From positions 62,001 to 126,000 of the forward strand of contig NZ_VIGD01000006.1 in NCBI RefSeq assembly GCF_006569205.1: a stretch of 64,000 nucleotides of DNA, in the 5' to 3' direction. Below are positions 1-10,100 of the stretch, piece after piece. Position 1 is the first letter of the stretch, and each line of letters starts with the position of its first letter. A program made the translations under genes and the position numbers. Source of the stretch: Ureibacillus terrenus (GTDB lineage: Bacteria; Bacillota; Bacilli; Bacillales_A; Planococcaceae). The notes beneath the pieces were generated by a model. That model searched no databases, was not told where the DNA came from, and worked only from the letters and a program-made list of their open reading frames with translations.

Positions 1-173
1 TCATTTACCAATTGCTGCAATTCGCTCCGGTTTTTCGCATAATAAATAACCTTGTTCTTTGTTTTTTTCAGTTTTTCCACCGTCTGTTCCCTTGTCGTGC
101 GATCCAACATGCTCACTGCCGCCCCAACCAATGCTCCAATCACAACGCCTTTGCACAATTTACTCTCGCTCAT
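1..173 (-). CDS. YtxH/YhaH-like small protein, C-terminus cut by window edge
   Basis: The visible 57 codons begin MSESKLCKGVVIGALVGAAV and run off the window start without a stop. A short N-terminal glycine/alanine-rich hydrophobic segment (about residues 9-22) is followed by a Lys-rich helical part, the usual layout of YtxH-type general stress proteins anchored at the membrane. The ATG at 173 is preceded by a strong Shine-Dalgarno (AGGAGGA, about 8 nt). Family membership is judged by pattern only and no enzymatic role is implied. Confidence 0.55.
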   Translation of the reverse strand, partial: MSESKLCKGVVIGALVGAAVSMLDRTTREQTVEKLKKTKNKVIYYAKNRSELQQLVN

Positions 174-327
174 GACCCTACTCCTCCTGTCGATCCTTGT
201 AAATAATTTCTAATCATATTCTATAAGAACTTTTCATCTTTTAAAAGCAAAGACAAATGCATGGAATTCACTTGACAACAATGGATTGAAATGAAATGAT
301 GATACAAAGTTCAAAGAAAGGTGGAAA

Positions 328-555
328 ATGAATATGAATTTGTCTACGCCTTCTAAAGATAATTTGGCGTATATGATAGAAAAAATTAAAGAAAAATTAA
401 AAATGGTGAATACAAACGTATTGCGTCCTGATGATTTTTCAGAATCCGATTATCAAGCTTTATACGATATATATGAATGGATTATGAAGCGCGATACTTT
501 CAGTCCAAGCGAAATACAGGCCATCGTTTCCGAGCTGGGTTCCCTCCGCAAATGA
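328..555 (+). CDS. yfkK: DUF1128 / UPF0435 protein, YfkK-like
   Basis: A 75-residue soluble helical protein ending in the conserved block FSPSEIQAIVSELGSLRK, which matches my recollection of B. subtilis YfkK closely. Function is unknown in the family. The ATG at 328 has an AAAGGTGG ribosome site just upstream. The gene stands alone, between the YtxH-like gene on the opposite strand and the converging motAB genes. Confidence 0.85.
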   Translation: MNMNLSTPSKDNLAYMIEKIKEKLKMVNTNVLRPDDFSESDYQALYDIYEWIMKRDTFSPSEIQAIVSELGSLRK

Positions 556-687
556 GCCTGATTTCGATTACTACCGCATACTTTTTCCTAATTTATGCAC
601 CATTATTCAAAAAATGTGGAATCCTCAATGATTATCCAAAAGCTTACAAAAAGGAGCGCCCCATGATGGGACGCTCCTCTTTGTTGC

Positions 688-1479
688 TTATTCGGAAGTT
701 GTCCGGGATGATTCCGTATTGTCTTTTACTGTTTGCTGAATTAAAACTTCTACCCGGCGATTTTGCGCCCTTCCTTCGGCGGTATCATTCGATGCAATCG
801 GGTTGTATTCCCCATATCCTTTTGCGCTAAAATATTTCGGATCCAAATCCGGGTTCGAATCGATCAGCAACTTCAGGAAATTGACCGCCCTCATTACAGA
901 CAGTTCCCAATTCGACCTGAATTCGGGGGTGTTTTGGGGTACATTATCCGTATGTCCCGTCACGACGATATAACGCGGAGGATCAAGATCTAAAATCCGC
1001 GATAGCTTCTGGGCGATGGGGATATTTTCGGGCTTTATATCCGCTTTTCCAGGATCGAACAAAATGCTGTCACGTATTGTCAGAAGCAAGCCTTCATTTG
1101 TCATTTTCGTTGAAAAGGTATCTTCCAATTCATTGACAGCAATAAAGCCGTCAATATCTTTTTGGATTTGTTTCAATTGCGCCTGATCTGCCAAATAAGC
1201 TTTTTGCTCGGGCGTTATCCCGCCAGGCATCGGTTCTCGACTATCAACCATTGAAGTATCATGCATGAAGCCGACTCCTCCGCTAAAAATTTCGCTGAAC
1301 ACCTGTGACATCTTTTCCAGTTTTTCCTGGTCAATGGTGCTGGACGCGAACAAAACAATGAACAATGCCAACAGCAGCGTCATCAAATCCGAATAGGGCA
1401 ACAGCCATGAATCATTAATTTCCGTTTTTTTGGCATTCTTTTTATTTTTCTTTGCCAAGGCCATCAGCCCCGCTTTCAA
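688..1479 (-). CDS. motB: Flagellar motor stator protein MotB
   Basis: MotB is the peptidoglycan-anchoring, ion-conducting half of the flagellar stator. The protein has a Lys-rich N-terminus, one membrane helix with the motif PYSDLMTLLLALF (D31 is the expected ion-binding aspartate), a linker, and an OmpA-like peptidoglycan-binding domain with GHTDN and NRRVEVLI motifs. The TTG at 1479 has a GGAG site 8 nt upstream. An in-frame ATG at 1464 is the alternative and would give an N-terminus closer to B. subtilis MotB. Either start overlaps the end of motA, implying translational coupling. Confidence 0.93.
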   Translation of the reverse strand: MKAGLMALAKKNKKNAKKTEINDSWLLPYSDLMTLLLALFIVLFASSTIDQEKLEKMSQVFSEIFSGGVGFMHDTSMVDSREPMPGGITPEQKAYLADQAQLKQIQKDIDGFIAVNELEDTFSTKMTNEGLLLTIRDSILFDPGKADIKPENIPIAQKLSRILDLDPPRYIVVTGHTDNVPQNTPEFRSNWELSVMRAVNFLKLLIDSNPDLDPKYFSAKGYGEYNPIASNDTAEGRAQNRRVEVLIQQTVKDNTESSRTTSE

Positions 1480-2242
1480 AAATTTGTCTCCGTTCTTCTT
1501 CCGTCAAATAGGAAGCCAATTTTTGCTCAATAATACGTGGAGCTTCGCCTTCCAATACAGATAAAATACCTTCGATCATTAAACGTTTTTGTCTTGCTTC
1601 GATAACGGATTTGCGTCTTAATTTATTGGCAAATGGATGCCATAGCACATAACCTGTGAAAATCCCCAACAATGTTGCTACGAAGGCGGATGAAACTGCA
1701 TAACCAAGATTATCTATATTATTCAAATCACCCAATGCTGCAATCAGGCCGACAACCGCACCAAGCACTCCGAGCGTCGGTGCATATGTACCCGCTTGGG
1801 AAAAAATTTGGGCGCCGCTTTCATGGCGTTCTTCCATCGCTTCCACTTCTTCATTTAACACGTCGCGTATGTAATCTGCGCTTTGGCCATCGATCGCAAG
1901 GGTTAATCCGTTTCTTAAAAAAGGATCTTCGATTTCTTGCGCCTCGCTTTCCAATGCAAGAAGACCTTCACGACGGGCCAGATCTGCCCATTTTGAAAAC
2001 ATTTTGATGATTTCCGCATCGCTGACGGTTTTTTGCTCTGTGAAAATGACTTTTAATAATTTCGGAATCCTTTTAAGTTCTTTTCCAGGAAATCCAACTA
2101 CAATCGATGCGATTGTACCGACAATAATGATCAAAAAAGCTGCCGGGTTAATCAAAATGCTTAATGATGCACCTTTTAATACCATTCCGAAAAAAATAGC
2201 GATGATTCCAAGAAGTATACCTATCACTGTCGCTTTATCCAT
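1442..2242 (-). CDS. motA: Flagellar motor stator protein MotA
   Basis: MotA forms the ring of the stator and transmits torque to the rotor. The sequence shows four hydrophobic segments (about residues 5-25, 30-50, 145-170 and 180-205) with a cytoplasmic loop between the second and third. The MDKATVIG start and NPAAFLIIIVGT segment match MotA rather than MotP. The ATG at 2242 lies 8 nt after TTTGGAGG, whereas an upstream in-frame TTG overlaps that ribosome site and is unlikely to be used. It is the first gene of the motAB operon. Confidence 0.93.
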   Translation of the reverse strand: MDKATVIGILLGIIAIFFGMVLKGASLSILINPAAFLIIIVGTIASIVVGFPGKELKRIPKLLKVIFTEQKTVSDAEIIKMFSKWADLARREGLLALESEAQEIEDPFLRNGLTLAIDGQSADYIRDVLNEEVEAMEERHESGAQIFSQAGTYAPTLGVLGAVVGLIAALGDLNNIDNLGYAVSSAFVATLLGIFTGYVLWHPFANKLRRKSVIEARQKRLMIEGILSVLEGEAPRIIEQKLASYLTEEERRQIFESGADGLGKEK

Positions 2243-2390
2243 AATCTGTACCTCCAAATCTTCCGCTACTATTTATTTCGGCATCTATCCTTATTTTTTA
2301 ATCTCCTTTTATTTGAATACATTAATATTTTGATAAAAACTGGTTATTTAATGATGGGACAATGTCACAACGTTCAACAGTTTTAATGGC

Positions 2391-2437
2391 AAAAAAAAGA
2401 GCGGCATAGCCTTTCCGTTACAGGTACCATGCCGCTC
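2391..2437 (-). terminator. Rho-independent terminator (minus strand) with no gene upstream
   Basis: A perfect 9-bp stem (GAGCGGCAT/ATGCCGCTC, 2399-2437) is followed, on the minus strand, by eight T residues. No minus-strand gene lies just upstream, so it may end the candidate small RNA described next. Confidence 0.75.
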
Positions 2438-2600
2438 AACAGCTTTATAAGCAAACCAAAATCCGCTGCTTTTTTAAATGGGGAAAAAAGGTTGGGCCGT
2501 TTTCCAGGCTGGTCACAGGGTTGCCATGTTTTATACAAAATTAGCAATCCAACGAAAGTCTCCTTGGAATTGCTAACGTTATTTTTCTCCTAAAACCTTT
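2391..2600 (-). other. Gene-free stretch, candidate small RNA
   Basis: The 422 bp between motA and the next small gene contain no convincing ORF. Read on the minus strand they hold a hairpin at 2541-2576 (TTAGCAATTCCAA paired with TTGGATTGCTAA), about 100 unassigned bases, then a perfect terminator at 2391-2437. An AT-rich promoter-like segment lies near 2610-2640. I do not recognise a known riboswitch class or T-box. Confidence 0.3.
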
Positions 2601-2627
2601 AAAAAAATCATATAGTTATAGTATAAT
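2598..2627 (+). promoter_or_regulatory. Probable sigma-A promoter of the small membrane protein gene
   Basis: A perfect TATAAT lies at 2622-2627 with a weak TTTAAA about 18 bp upstream. It sits 39 bp before the start of the small gene at 2666. Confidence 0.45.
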
Positions 2628-2665
2628 TAGTAGTAACCAGAATTGTTTTTTTAGAAAGGGGTCTA

Positions 2666-2809
2666 ATGATGGGCTTATTTTTAACGACTGTAACTGGTTT
2701 TCTTGGGCTTCTTGTGGTATCAGTTGCCATGTTCATTCATTATTTGCGCAAAGGTTTAGATTCCTCCAGCTCAGTAAAAGTTGATCCAAAACCAACTGAA
2801 AAATTTTAA
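2666..2809 (+). CDS. Small single-pass membrane protein, 47 aa
   Basis: This ORF begins ATG ATG and encodes one hydrophobic helix (about residues 4-24, including TGFLGLLVVSVAMF) followed by a short positively charged then Ser/Pro-rich cytoplasmic tail. It has a good ribosome site (AGAAAGGGG), its own promoter and a strong terminator directly downstream, so it looks like a real monocistronic gene. I do not recognise the family. Confidence 0.6.
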   Translation: MMGLFLTTVTGFLGLLVVSVAMFIHYLRKGLDSSSSVKVDPKPTEKF

Positions 2810-2825
2810 TTAGATAAAGCTGCCT

Positions 2826-2869
2826 AAAAACCGACAAAACAGGTTCTCCTGTTTTTGTCGGTTTTTTTT
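2826..2869 (+). terminator. Terminator of the 47-aa membrane protein gene
   Basis: The stem ACCGACAAAACAGG / CCTGTTTTTGTCGGT with a TTCT loop is followed by eight T residues. Confidence 0.9.
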
Positions 2870-2965
2870 ATCAATTATTGCCTGATTTATTGGTCTTGTA
2901 GTATTTCCGTTGTTTTGCCCCTTTTCTTATTGTTATAATCATGTTTAACATCCAAGGGGGGATAC

Positions 2966-3556
2966 ATGATGACATCATTAGAGGAAATTTTGCGTTTTAA
3001 CAAAGAGTTTGTTGAGAATAAGCAATATTTGCCTTATATAACATCAAAATACCCTGACAAAAAAATTGTCATTTTAACTTGCATGGATACGCGTTTGATT
3101 GAATTATTGCCGAAAGCGATGAATTTGCGCAATGGCGATGCAAAAATTATCAAGAGCGCAGGCGCAATGGTTGCACATCCTTTCGGAGGAATTATGAGAA
3201 GTATTTTAGTGGCCGTCTATGAATTACAGGCGGATGAAGTGTATGTAATCGGTCATCATGATTGCGGCATGAGCAAAGTGGATCCTTTCGTCATGATTGA
3301 TCATATGAGAGAAAGAGGAATCAGCGATGAAATGATTAAATCCATCAAGTATTCGGGAATTGATTTAGTTGAATGGCTTCGCGGTTTTGGCGACGTTGAA
3401 AAGAATGTGTTAAAAAGCGTGGACATCATCCGCAACCATCCGCTTTTCCCTAAAAATACGCCAGTTCATGGCTTGGTGATGGATCCGGAAACAGGAAAAC
3501 TTGATTTATTGACAAATGGACATGAATATTTGGAATTGCGCCATCAACATTCATAA
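2966..3556 (+). CDS. ytiB: Beta-class carbonic anhydrase YtiB
   Basis: It interconverts CO2 and bicarbonate in the cytoplasm. The 196-residue protein has the beta-class zinc signature CMDTR (C39, D41, R43) and HHDC (H97, C100), plus conserved blocks AMNLRNGDAKIIKSAGA and AVYELQADEVYVIGHH that match B. subtilis YtiB. Two adjacent ATGs (2966 and 2969) follow an AAGGGGGG ribosome site. It is a single gene closed by its own terminator. Confidence 0.92.
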   Translation: MMTSLEEILRFNKEFVENKQYLPYITSKYPDKKIVILTCMDTRLIELLPKAMNLRNGDAKIIKSAGAMVAHPFGGIMRSILVAVYELQADEVYVIGHHDCGMSKVDPFVMIDHMRERGISDEMIKSIKYSGIDLVEWLRGFGDVEKNVLKSVDIIRNHPLFPKNTPVHGLVMDPETGKLDLLTNGHEYLELRHQHS

Positions 3557-3569
3557 TTGAATTTGCTTC

Positions 3570-3602
3570 GCCCATTCGTTTTATACGGATGGGCTTTTTT
3601 TA
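3570..3602 (+). terminator. Terminator of ytiB
   Basis: The stem GCCCATTCG / CGGATGGGC is followed by a run of seven T residues. Confidence 0.85.
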
Positions 3603-3666
3603 TTTTTCCCTGAATAAATCGACTCCGGATCAAATCCCGTAAAATCCGGTTGGAAACGGGGTTTCC

Positions 3667-4227
3667 TTAATTGTTTTTCCGATAATAATCTTCTTGCAAA
3701 AGGGCATAAATATAATGATCTTCCCAAGAACCGTTAATATATAATAATTCCCTCAATAGCCCTTCCTTTTTAAAATTCGCTTTTTCCAACACTTTTACGG
3801 AAGCGATATTTTTGGGTGATACATATGCTTCGATTCGATGCAGATTCACGACATTGAACCCGAATTGCACAACTTCCTTTACCGCTTCGGTCGCAATGCC
3901 TTTCCCGGTATATCTTTCATCTATGGAATACCCGATGAACGCGCTATTATAAGGCAATCGTTTAATTGCATAAAGGGAAATGTGCCCAATTAATTCTTCT
4001 TCATCTTTTGTAAAAATCCCGAAAGAATATTCGCGATTTGAACGCTGAAGATGGATTCCCTCCAATATTTTCCGGTATTGGGCTTCTTCTGTGTAATACT
4101 CGGCATCATGCAGCGGTTCATACGTTGCCCAAAAATATTTGTTTCTTTGCAATAATTGCGCCAATTTTTTTGCATCCGTTTCCACAAAGGTGCGCAAATG
4201 CAGCCTGTCGCTTTCGATTCGAATCAC
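3667..4227 (-). CDS. GNAT N-acetyltransferase, RimJ/RimL type
   Basis: It begins with the RimJ/RimL-type block RIESDRLHLRTF and contains the acetyl-CoA loop YTGKGIATEAV and the family motif RIEAYVSPKNIASVKVLEKANF, so it very likely acetylates an amine such as a protein N-terminus or small molecule. Substrate cannot be told. The GTG at 4227 has AAGAAGGGTG 5 nt upstream. The in-frame ATG at 4272 would add 15 Lys-rich residues and has a poorly placed site. An 18-bp palindrome lies about 86-103 bp upstream of the GTG. Confidence 0.85.
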   Translation of the reverse strand: MIRIESDRLHLRTFVETDAKKLAQLLQRNKYFWATYEPLHDAEYYTEEAQYRKILEGIHLQRSNREYSFGIFTKDEEELIGHISLYAIKRLPYNSAFIGYSIDERYTGKGIATEAVKEVVQFGFNVVNLHRIEAYVSPKNIASVKVLEKANFKKEGLLRELLYINGSWEDHYIYALLQEDYYRKNN

Positions 4228-4312
4228 ATGATCACCCTTCTTTTTAATAATTTGAAACAGCTTTTTCACCATTTTGATACCTATAGCCCTTTCTTAAATT
4301 ATTTATTTCTAT

Positions 4313-4330
4313 ATCTACTATATAGTAGAT
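4313..4330. promoter_or_regulatory. 18-bp perfect palindrome, possible operator
   Basis: ATCTACTATATAGTAGAT reads identically on both strands and lies between the GNAT gene and the next gene. It has no T-tract, so it is not a terminator. Core TACTATATAGTA palindromes are typical of small dimeric repressors. The rest of 4228-4604 holds only AT-rich sequence plus the promoter at 4554. Confidence 0.35.
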
Positions 4331-4553
4331 TCCAGATGCCTTCATTATTATTTCAATTTTCTTCGCAGGTCTTGAATTTTATGTTTGAGCTTTCCAGTCG
4401 AATGTTTCAAATGGCCGGCACCGCTTCTTGTGCAGATTTTTGATATAATTATTATCTCTTTTTCCCGAAATTTATTAGAATCGACGTTTGTTTCAAAAGT
4501 GTCCATTTTCCATAAAAAAATTTACAAAAAAATGAATCCATCCCGAGATTAAG

Positions 4554-4582
4554 TTGTTGAATTATTTTTTAATGTATATAAT
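4554..4582 (+). promoter_or_regulatory. Sigma-A promoter of the membrane protein gene
   Basis: TTGTTG (4554-4559) and a perfect TATAAT (4577-4582) are separated by 17 bp, 22 bp before the chosen ATG at 4605. Confidence 0.65.
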
Positions 4583-4604
4583 TTTATGGAAAGGAGTGCG
4601 AAGC

Positions 4605-5336
4605 ATGGGCCGAATCATTGTGATTATTGGCAGCCTGATTGTCACAACCATCTTTACTTTATATACCTTTTGGCTGCCGAACATCGGAGACAAATCCACC
4701 ATTGAAATTATCAACCGTCTGCCACTTTTGATATCACCGGCTTCATATGTATATATATTTTGGTTTTTCCTATTTATTGTTTTATTTATCTGGGCCTTCA
4801 GTTATTCCAAAAATCGAAAATCTGAAAGCTTCGTTTCACCATTGCAGACGATCCTTTTTTTCATTGCAATGCTTTTGCAAATCCTTTCCATCTATCTATG
4901 GAATAAAGAAATGCTATTTTACTCTTTGATTTGCATTGGCTTGCAGCTTTTCGCTTTATTTGCATTATATCTTACATATCCCATGCAAGGGGACTATTTG
5001 AAAAAAAGAATGCCCATCGCTATTTATTTCGGCTGGACAACTTTTATTTTTATTATCAACGCTTGTTATTTGCTGGTGTATAACGAATGGAACAGATTCG
5101 GATTGAGCGATGCTTTGTGGGCTGTCATCATCCTTACATTTGCCACTTTGGTTGCATTGCACCTGCGCTACCACCATCATGATATCGCCTATCCCCTTGT
5201 TTTCGTATGGTGTTTTATCGGAATCGCCATTGCCAACGGCTTCGATGAATTGCTAGTGACCACTTCCGCCCTATTTTTAAGCGGAGTATTGATAGTCGGG
5301 GTATTATTCATGAAAAAAAATCCTGTACGTTTATGA
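4605..5336 (+). CDS. Polytopic membrane protein, possibly TspO/MBR-related
   Basis: The 243-residue product is almost entirely hydrophobic with about seven predicted membrane helices and a basic C-terminus. The segment INRLPLLISPASYVYIFWFF resembles the start of the tryptophan-rich sensory protein (TspO-like) family found in Bacillales, but the match is partial. The ATG at 4605 is preceded by AAAGGAGTG at a good distance and fits the promoter at 4554, so upstream in-frame ATGs are not used. Role unknown. Confidence 0.6.
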   Translation: MGRIIVIIGSLIVTTIFTLYTFWLPNIGDKSTIEIINRLPLLISPASYVYIFWFFLFIVLFIWAFSYSKNRKSESFVSPLQTILFFIAMLLQILSIYLWNKEMLFYSLICIGLQLFALFALYLTYPMQGDYLKKRMPIAIYFGWTTFIFIINACYLLVYNEWNRFGLSDALWAVIILTFATLVALHLRYHHHDIAYPLVFVWCFIGIAIANGFDELLVTTSALFLSGVLIVGVLFMKKNPVRL

Positions 5337-5354
5337 ACGTACAGGATTTTTTTT
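5313..5354. terminator. Bidirectional terminator overlapping the 3' end of the membrane protein gene
   Basis: AATCCTGTACGTT / AACGTACAGGATT is flanked by A8 and T8, so it works in both directions. Its left arm lies inside the last codons of the upstream gene. It also serves map on the minus strand. Confidence 0.85.
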
Positions 5355-5386
5355 CAGGGAAATTTTGTGCATCCTAATGAAATTGA

Positions 5387-6172
<786 letters not shown>

Positions 6173-6296
6173 TCAATTTCTCTTTATAAATAATAACATA
6201 TTCTGCGGTAAATGGACGTTTGGAATGATGGAACCGGCACAACAAAACACAATAAATATATTAAAGCTTTTTTGGATGAACCGCAAAATCGCAGCA

Positions 6297-6339
6297 CAAA
6301 AAATGGCGAATCGGAAAACAAACATTTTCCAATTCGCTG
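6297..6339 (-). terminator. Terminator of thiT
   Basis: On the minus strand GCGAATTGGAAAA pairs with TTTTCCGATTCGC (one mismatch), followed by CATTTTTTG. Confidence 0.8.
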
Positions 6340-6379
6340 TTTTGCCAAAAGCTCCTAAATGCAGCCATTCAGTTTTTTT

Positions 6380-6934
6380 TTATTGTTTCAACAGCCGTGG
6401 GCCGGCCGTGAAAATTAAAGACGCCGCAATAGCAGTTAAAATGATTGACGGAACCATATAAGTGCCATTATAAACAATTGAATAAATCCATGCATTCTGA
6501 TCGCCGGCATATTCCTTGAAGAAAATGGCTCCGGCAATCGTATGGCAGATGAAGCGCAGCAATCCGCCGACAATTGTTCCTAAGACAACAAACCATGCTA
6601 TTTTTTTTTTATTATTTGCCGCTGCACCATCCAGCACTTGTTCCCGGACGAGCGCCGCAAATCCGACAAAAGTGAAGGCGAAAAGATAGTCCAGTGTCGC
6701 CTGGGCCCAATGTACAATGTAAGGGTTGATTGTCATATTCAATAATCCTACAATAAGCCCTGTAGCGAGGCCGGCAGATATCCCCCGGCGAATGGCCATC
6801 AAAACGATTGGAAGCATTGCCAGGCTGACGGAACCGCCTTGCGCCCAAACCGAAAATTTCAATTGATCCAACACGTACCCGATTGCACCAAAGATGGCAA
6901 TTTCGATCATTATTAATAATTTAGTATTTCTCAT
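6380..6934 (-). CDS. thiT: Energy-coupled thiamine transporter S component ThiT
   Basis: ThiT binds thiamine and pairs with the shared ECF module for uptake. The 184-residue protein has six hydrophobic helices and YuaJ/ThiT-type motifs including WAQGGSVSLAMLPIVLMAIRRG, NPYIVHWAQ and RFICHTIAGAIFF. The ATG at 6934 lies 8 nt after AAAGGAG. An upstream in-frame start at 6964 lacks a site. Control by the TPP riboswitch directly upstream supports the assignment. Confidence 0.93.
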   Translation of the reverse strand: MRNTKLLIMIEIAIFGAIGYVLDQLKFSVWAQGGSVSLAMLPIVLMAIRRGISAGLATGLIVGLLNMTINPYIVHWAQATLDYLFAFTFVGFAALVREQVLDGAAANNKKKIAWFVVLGTIVGGLLRFICHTIAGAIFFKEYAGDQNAWIYSIVYNGTYMVPSIILTAIAASLIFTAGPRLLKQ

Positions 6935-6980
6935 TTCAGCAACTCCTTTCTCTTCCCAGCGCAAACCCGAGAGAAGGATA

Positions 6981-7016
6981 GAAAAGAAAAAGGCGCCCGG
7001 ACAGATCCGAGACGCC
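6981..7016 (-). terminator. Expression-platform terminator of the TPP riboswitch
   Basis: On the minus strand GGCGTCTCGGA / TCCGGGCGCC forms a stem followed by TTTTTCTTTTC, between the TPP aptamer and thiT. This is where ligand-induced termination would occur. Confidence 0.8.
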
Positions 7017-7029
7017 AGACGTTTCGGTT

Positions 7030-7127
7030 TCTATCCCACATCCCTACGCAAGTACTAACTTACAGGTTCAAAGGGTTAGTGCATACGGCACACTCTCAGC
7101 TGACTTCATCAGCACCCCTTGTGGTTT
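7030..7127 (-). ncRNA. TPP riboswitch (THI element)
   Basis: On the minus strand the region holds the THI-box signatures AGGGGTGC, the loop segment CAGCTGAGAG, then CCCTTTGAACCTG, and GTACTTGCGTAGGGA. The P1 stem forms between CCACA and TGTGG. It precedes thiT and a terminator, so thiamine pyrophosphate should repress the transporter. Confidence 0.95.
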
Positions 7128-7191
7128 TTCCAATGTTCAGTTGGATTTATTGTTATTTTACCAAAAGCTATTATTCTTTCAATAAAATACA

Positions 7192-10100
7192 CTACTTTAA
7201 CAAAATCGAAGTTTTGCTGTATCCCTCTTTTTTCTTTTCCACTTGCAGAACCGCAGGCATGGCCGATTTCAGTTCTTCCACATGGGAGATGACCCCGATC
7301 ATCCGTCCGGTTTTCTGAAGCTCAATGAGCGTATCAATCGCCTTCATCAAGGATTCTTCATCCAGAGAGCCGAATCCTTCATCAATAAACAAAGTTTCAA
7401 TATTGACATTTCCCTGATAACTTTGAATCACATCCGCCATTCCAAGCGCCAGACTTAAAGAAGCATTAAATTTCTCTCCTCCGGACAGCGTTTTGACATC
7501 CCTTGCTTGTCCAGTGTACGCATCGTATACATCCAATCCCAAACCGCTTGCTCTTCCGTGGGATTCCACCCGGTCCGAAACCTGCAAATAATATTGGCCG
7601 TTCGATAAATTTTTCAGGCGGAGATTGCTCGCTTCCGTAATCAGTTCCAAGTATCCCATTTGCACATAGCGTTCAAAGGAAATCCTTTTGCTGTTTTGTC
7701 CCCGGATTAAATTATAGAGATGGATGATTTGATTTGCTTTTTCTTCCATTTGGAATATCTCATCGGCAATTCTTTCAAGTTTTTCCGCAAAATCGATGCA
7801 ATGCTTTTCGCACGCTTTCGAGTAATTGAGTATATCCAGCGCCTTCTCGTAGCCAGATTTCAAATCTTCCAATTCTTTTTCCGATTTTGTCAAATCCGCC
7901 TTTGCTTTGCCTTTGAATTTTTCTTCATCTTCTTCAACCTGTATTTCCAGCAAATGAAGCTCCTTCATGAAATCTTCATACATCTTCTCCAGCTCATCAA
8001 TTTCCTGCTGCGGCCGCTTGGCAAGCAAAAATTCGTCGATTGTGGCAAATTGCGCCTGGACCAGCCCTGCAATAAATTCGTCTTTTGCTTTTTGCAGTTT
8101 TTCCTGTACACTTTTCGCCTGCCCGGAAATCTGTTTCACCGCTTCTTCGCTTGTTGCCAGTTGTTTATTGGCCTCTTGGTAATCTTTCTGCGCCTTCTCC
8201 CAGGACTCTTTTAATTTTTGTTTTACGCTCATCGCTTGCTGCAATGCTTCCTGCAGCAGGGAAAAACTGCTTAATTCTTTTGGAATGTTTTTCCGTTGCT
8301 GTTCCAAAATCGTGTTTTCCTGCGTGTATTTTTCATTGGATTCATTGTATTCCCGCTCGGTTTCCTTATATTGCTCCTCAATTTCTTCTTTTTCTTTCTG
8401 CAGCAATTTCAGCAGTTTTTTGCTGTTGGAAAGCTCCTCTTTTTTTCTTTCTTTTTCATGTAACGCCTCTTCGACTTCCCGCAAACGATTGAAGAATATC
8501 TGCTGTCCGTCAATCGGCGCAGACCGTTCCATTAATGTCTGTTCTATTTCTTTCAACATTTGACGTTTTGAATCCAACTTCGCCATAGCGGCATAACGCT
8601 TTTGCTGCGCTTCGTCCAAGGCCGCCTTCAATTGTTTCAGCTCCATCAGTTCAACGCCGTCATCCATCTCTTTATGTTCGATCCGATGTTCCGTACTGCC
8701 GCAAACCGGGCAAGGCATTCCGGGCTTCAGCTTTGCCGCAAGCATCGCCGCCTGGTTGTTCAGCCATTTTTCTTCTTCCCTTATATAATCTTTTTGAATT
8801 TTTTCATATGTCGCGGCCGCCTTTTCCCATTCCTTTTCGAGTTCGCGGACTTTCAACCCGGTTTCATGATATTTGGAATAAGTGTCGACGATTTCTTTTA
8901 GTCGCCGCTGCTCTTCCAAAAGTTCACTTAAGGATTCCGTATCTTTCTCAAGCTGTTCAATGATGTCCATTTCCTGTTTTATGGCCTCGTTCTTTTCTTT
9001 GATATGATTTTCCAAGAGATGCAATTGTGTTTGCAGCTCATTCTTTTCTTTCAACAGTTTTTCCACAAGCTTTAATTGTTCGTTCATTTGTTCATAAAGG
9101 GGGACAAGTTTTTCCAATTGGATTACCCGTTCATTCGCCCGTTCCCGCTCGTCCTCTAAATCCGCTTCCCGTTTGAAACACTCTTCAGCCAGAGCAAAGG
9201 TTCTTTTCGCTTCGTCCAGTTGCCCGGTTGCATCTTTCATTTTTTGCTCAAGGACCGTTTTTTCATTTTCCAGTTCCATCATGCGGGAATAAAGGGGGGA
9301 AATCCGGATTGCCCGATTGGCCGCATCAATCGTCTCTTTCATTTGTTCATAATGGTCCTGGCGGGATCGCAATTGCATCAACTGTTCTTTCTTTTTTTCA
9401 TAGGCTTCGATTTCTTCATTCAACTTTTTTTCCGCAACGTATATTTCATACTTTTCTTGATACTTCCGGTAGGCCTCGCGGTATTTATGTTCATCTTCCC
9501 GGATTTTTTCTTGGTAAAATTTCTGCTCCTCCGCCAACCCGTCAAGAATTTGATAAATGTTCGAATCTTTGCTAAGCGCGGAAAAAAGCGGCGATTCCCT
9601 TTCCGGCAACGCGCCTGCAATTTGATTGATATAACTGTTTTTTAACGCCTGCGCTTCGTTCAATTTCCGTTCCATTTCCCGTTTCTTTTCTTCCAATTTA
9701 TCCGCCATTTTAATAAACCGTTCCGTCTTGAAGATTTTTCTTAAAATCTCTTCTTTTTCATCCGATTTTGAAGTCAATAATCTGCGGAACTCCCCTTGGG
9801 GCAGCATGACGATTTGGCAAAACTGATCATAGGTCAACCCGATGATTTCTTCCAGTTTTTGATTAATATCCGACACCCTTTGCCGCTCCACCGCCGGAAC
9901 TTCTTCATTATTCGGCAGGATTTCAAACAGTTCATATTTTTCGCCTGTCGCAGTTTTTCTTCCTTTTTTCACATGCGGCAGCCGGCGCAATACCCGATAT
10001 CTTTTGCCGCGGATTTCAAAAATGAACTCGACGGAAGTATGGACATCATCATCCGCAAAATCGCTGCGAAGCATTTTCGGTTCTTTCCTGTCCTGTCCGC

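Noticed and set aside
2391..2640. Riboswitch or T-box in the motA upstream region
   Set aside because: None of the conserved motifs of TPP, lysine, FMN, SAM, purine, glycine riboswitches or the T-box GGTGGNACCGCG was found.
4156..4443. 95-codon plus-strand ORF opposite the GNAT gene
   Set aside because: It overlaps the GNAT 5' region antisense and has no ribosome site or recognisable domain.
7720..8214. Long plus-strand ORFs over sbcC
   Set aside because: Phe/Leu-rich mirror translation of Glu/Lys-rich coiled coils, with no ribosome sites.
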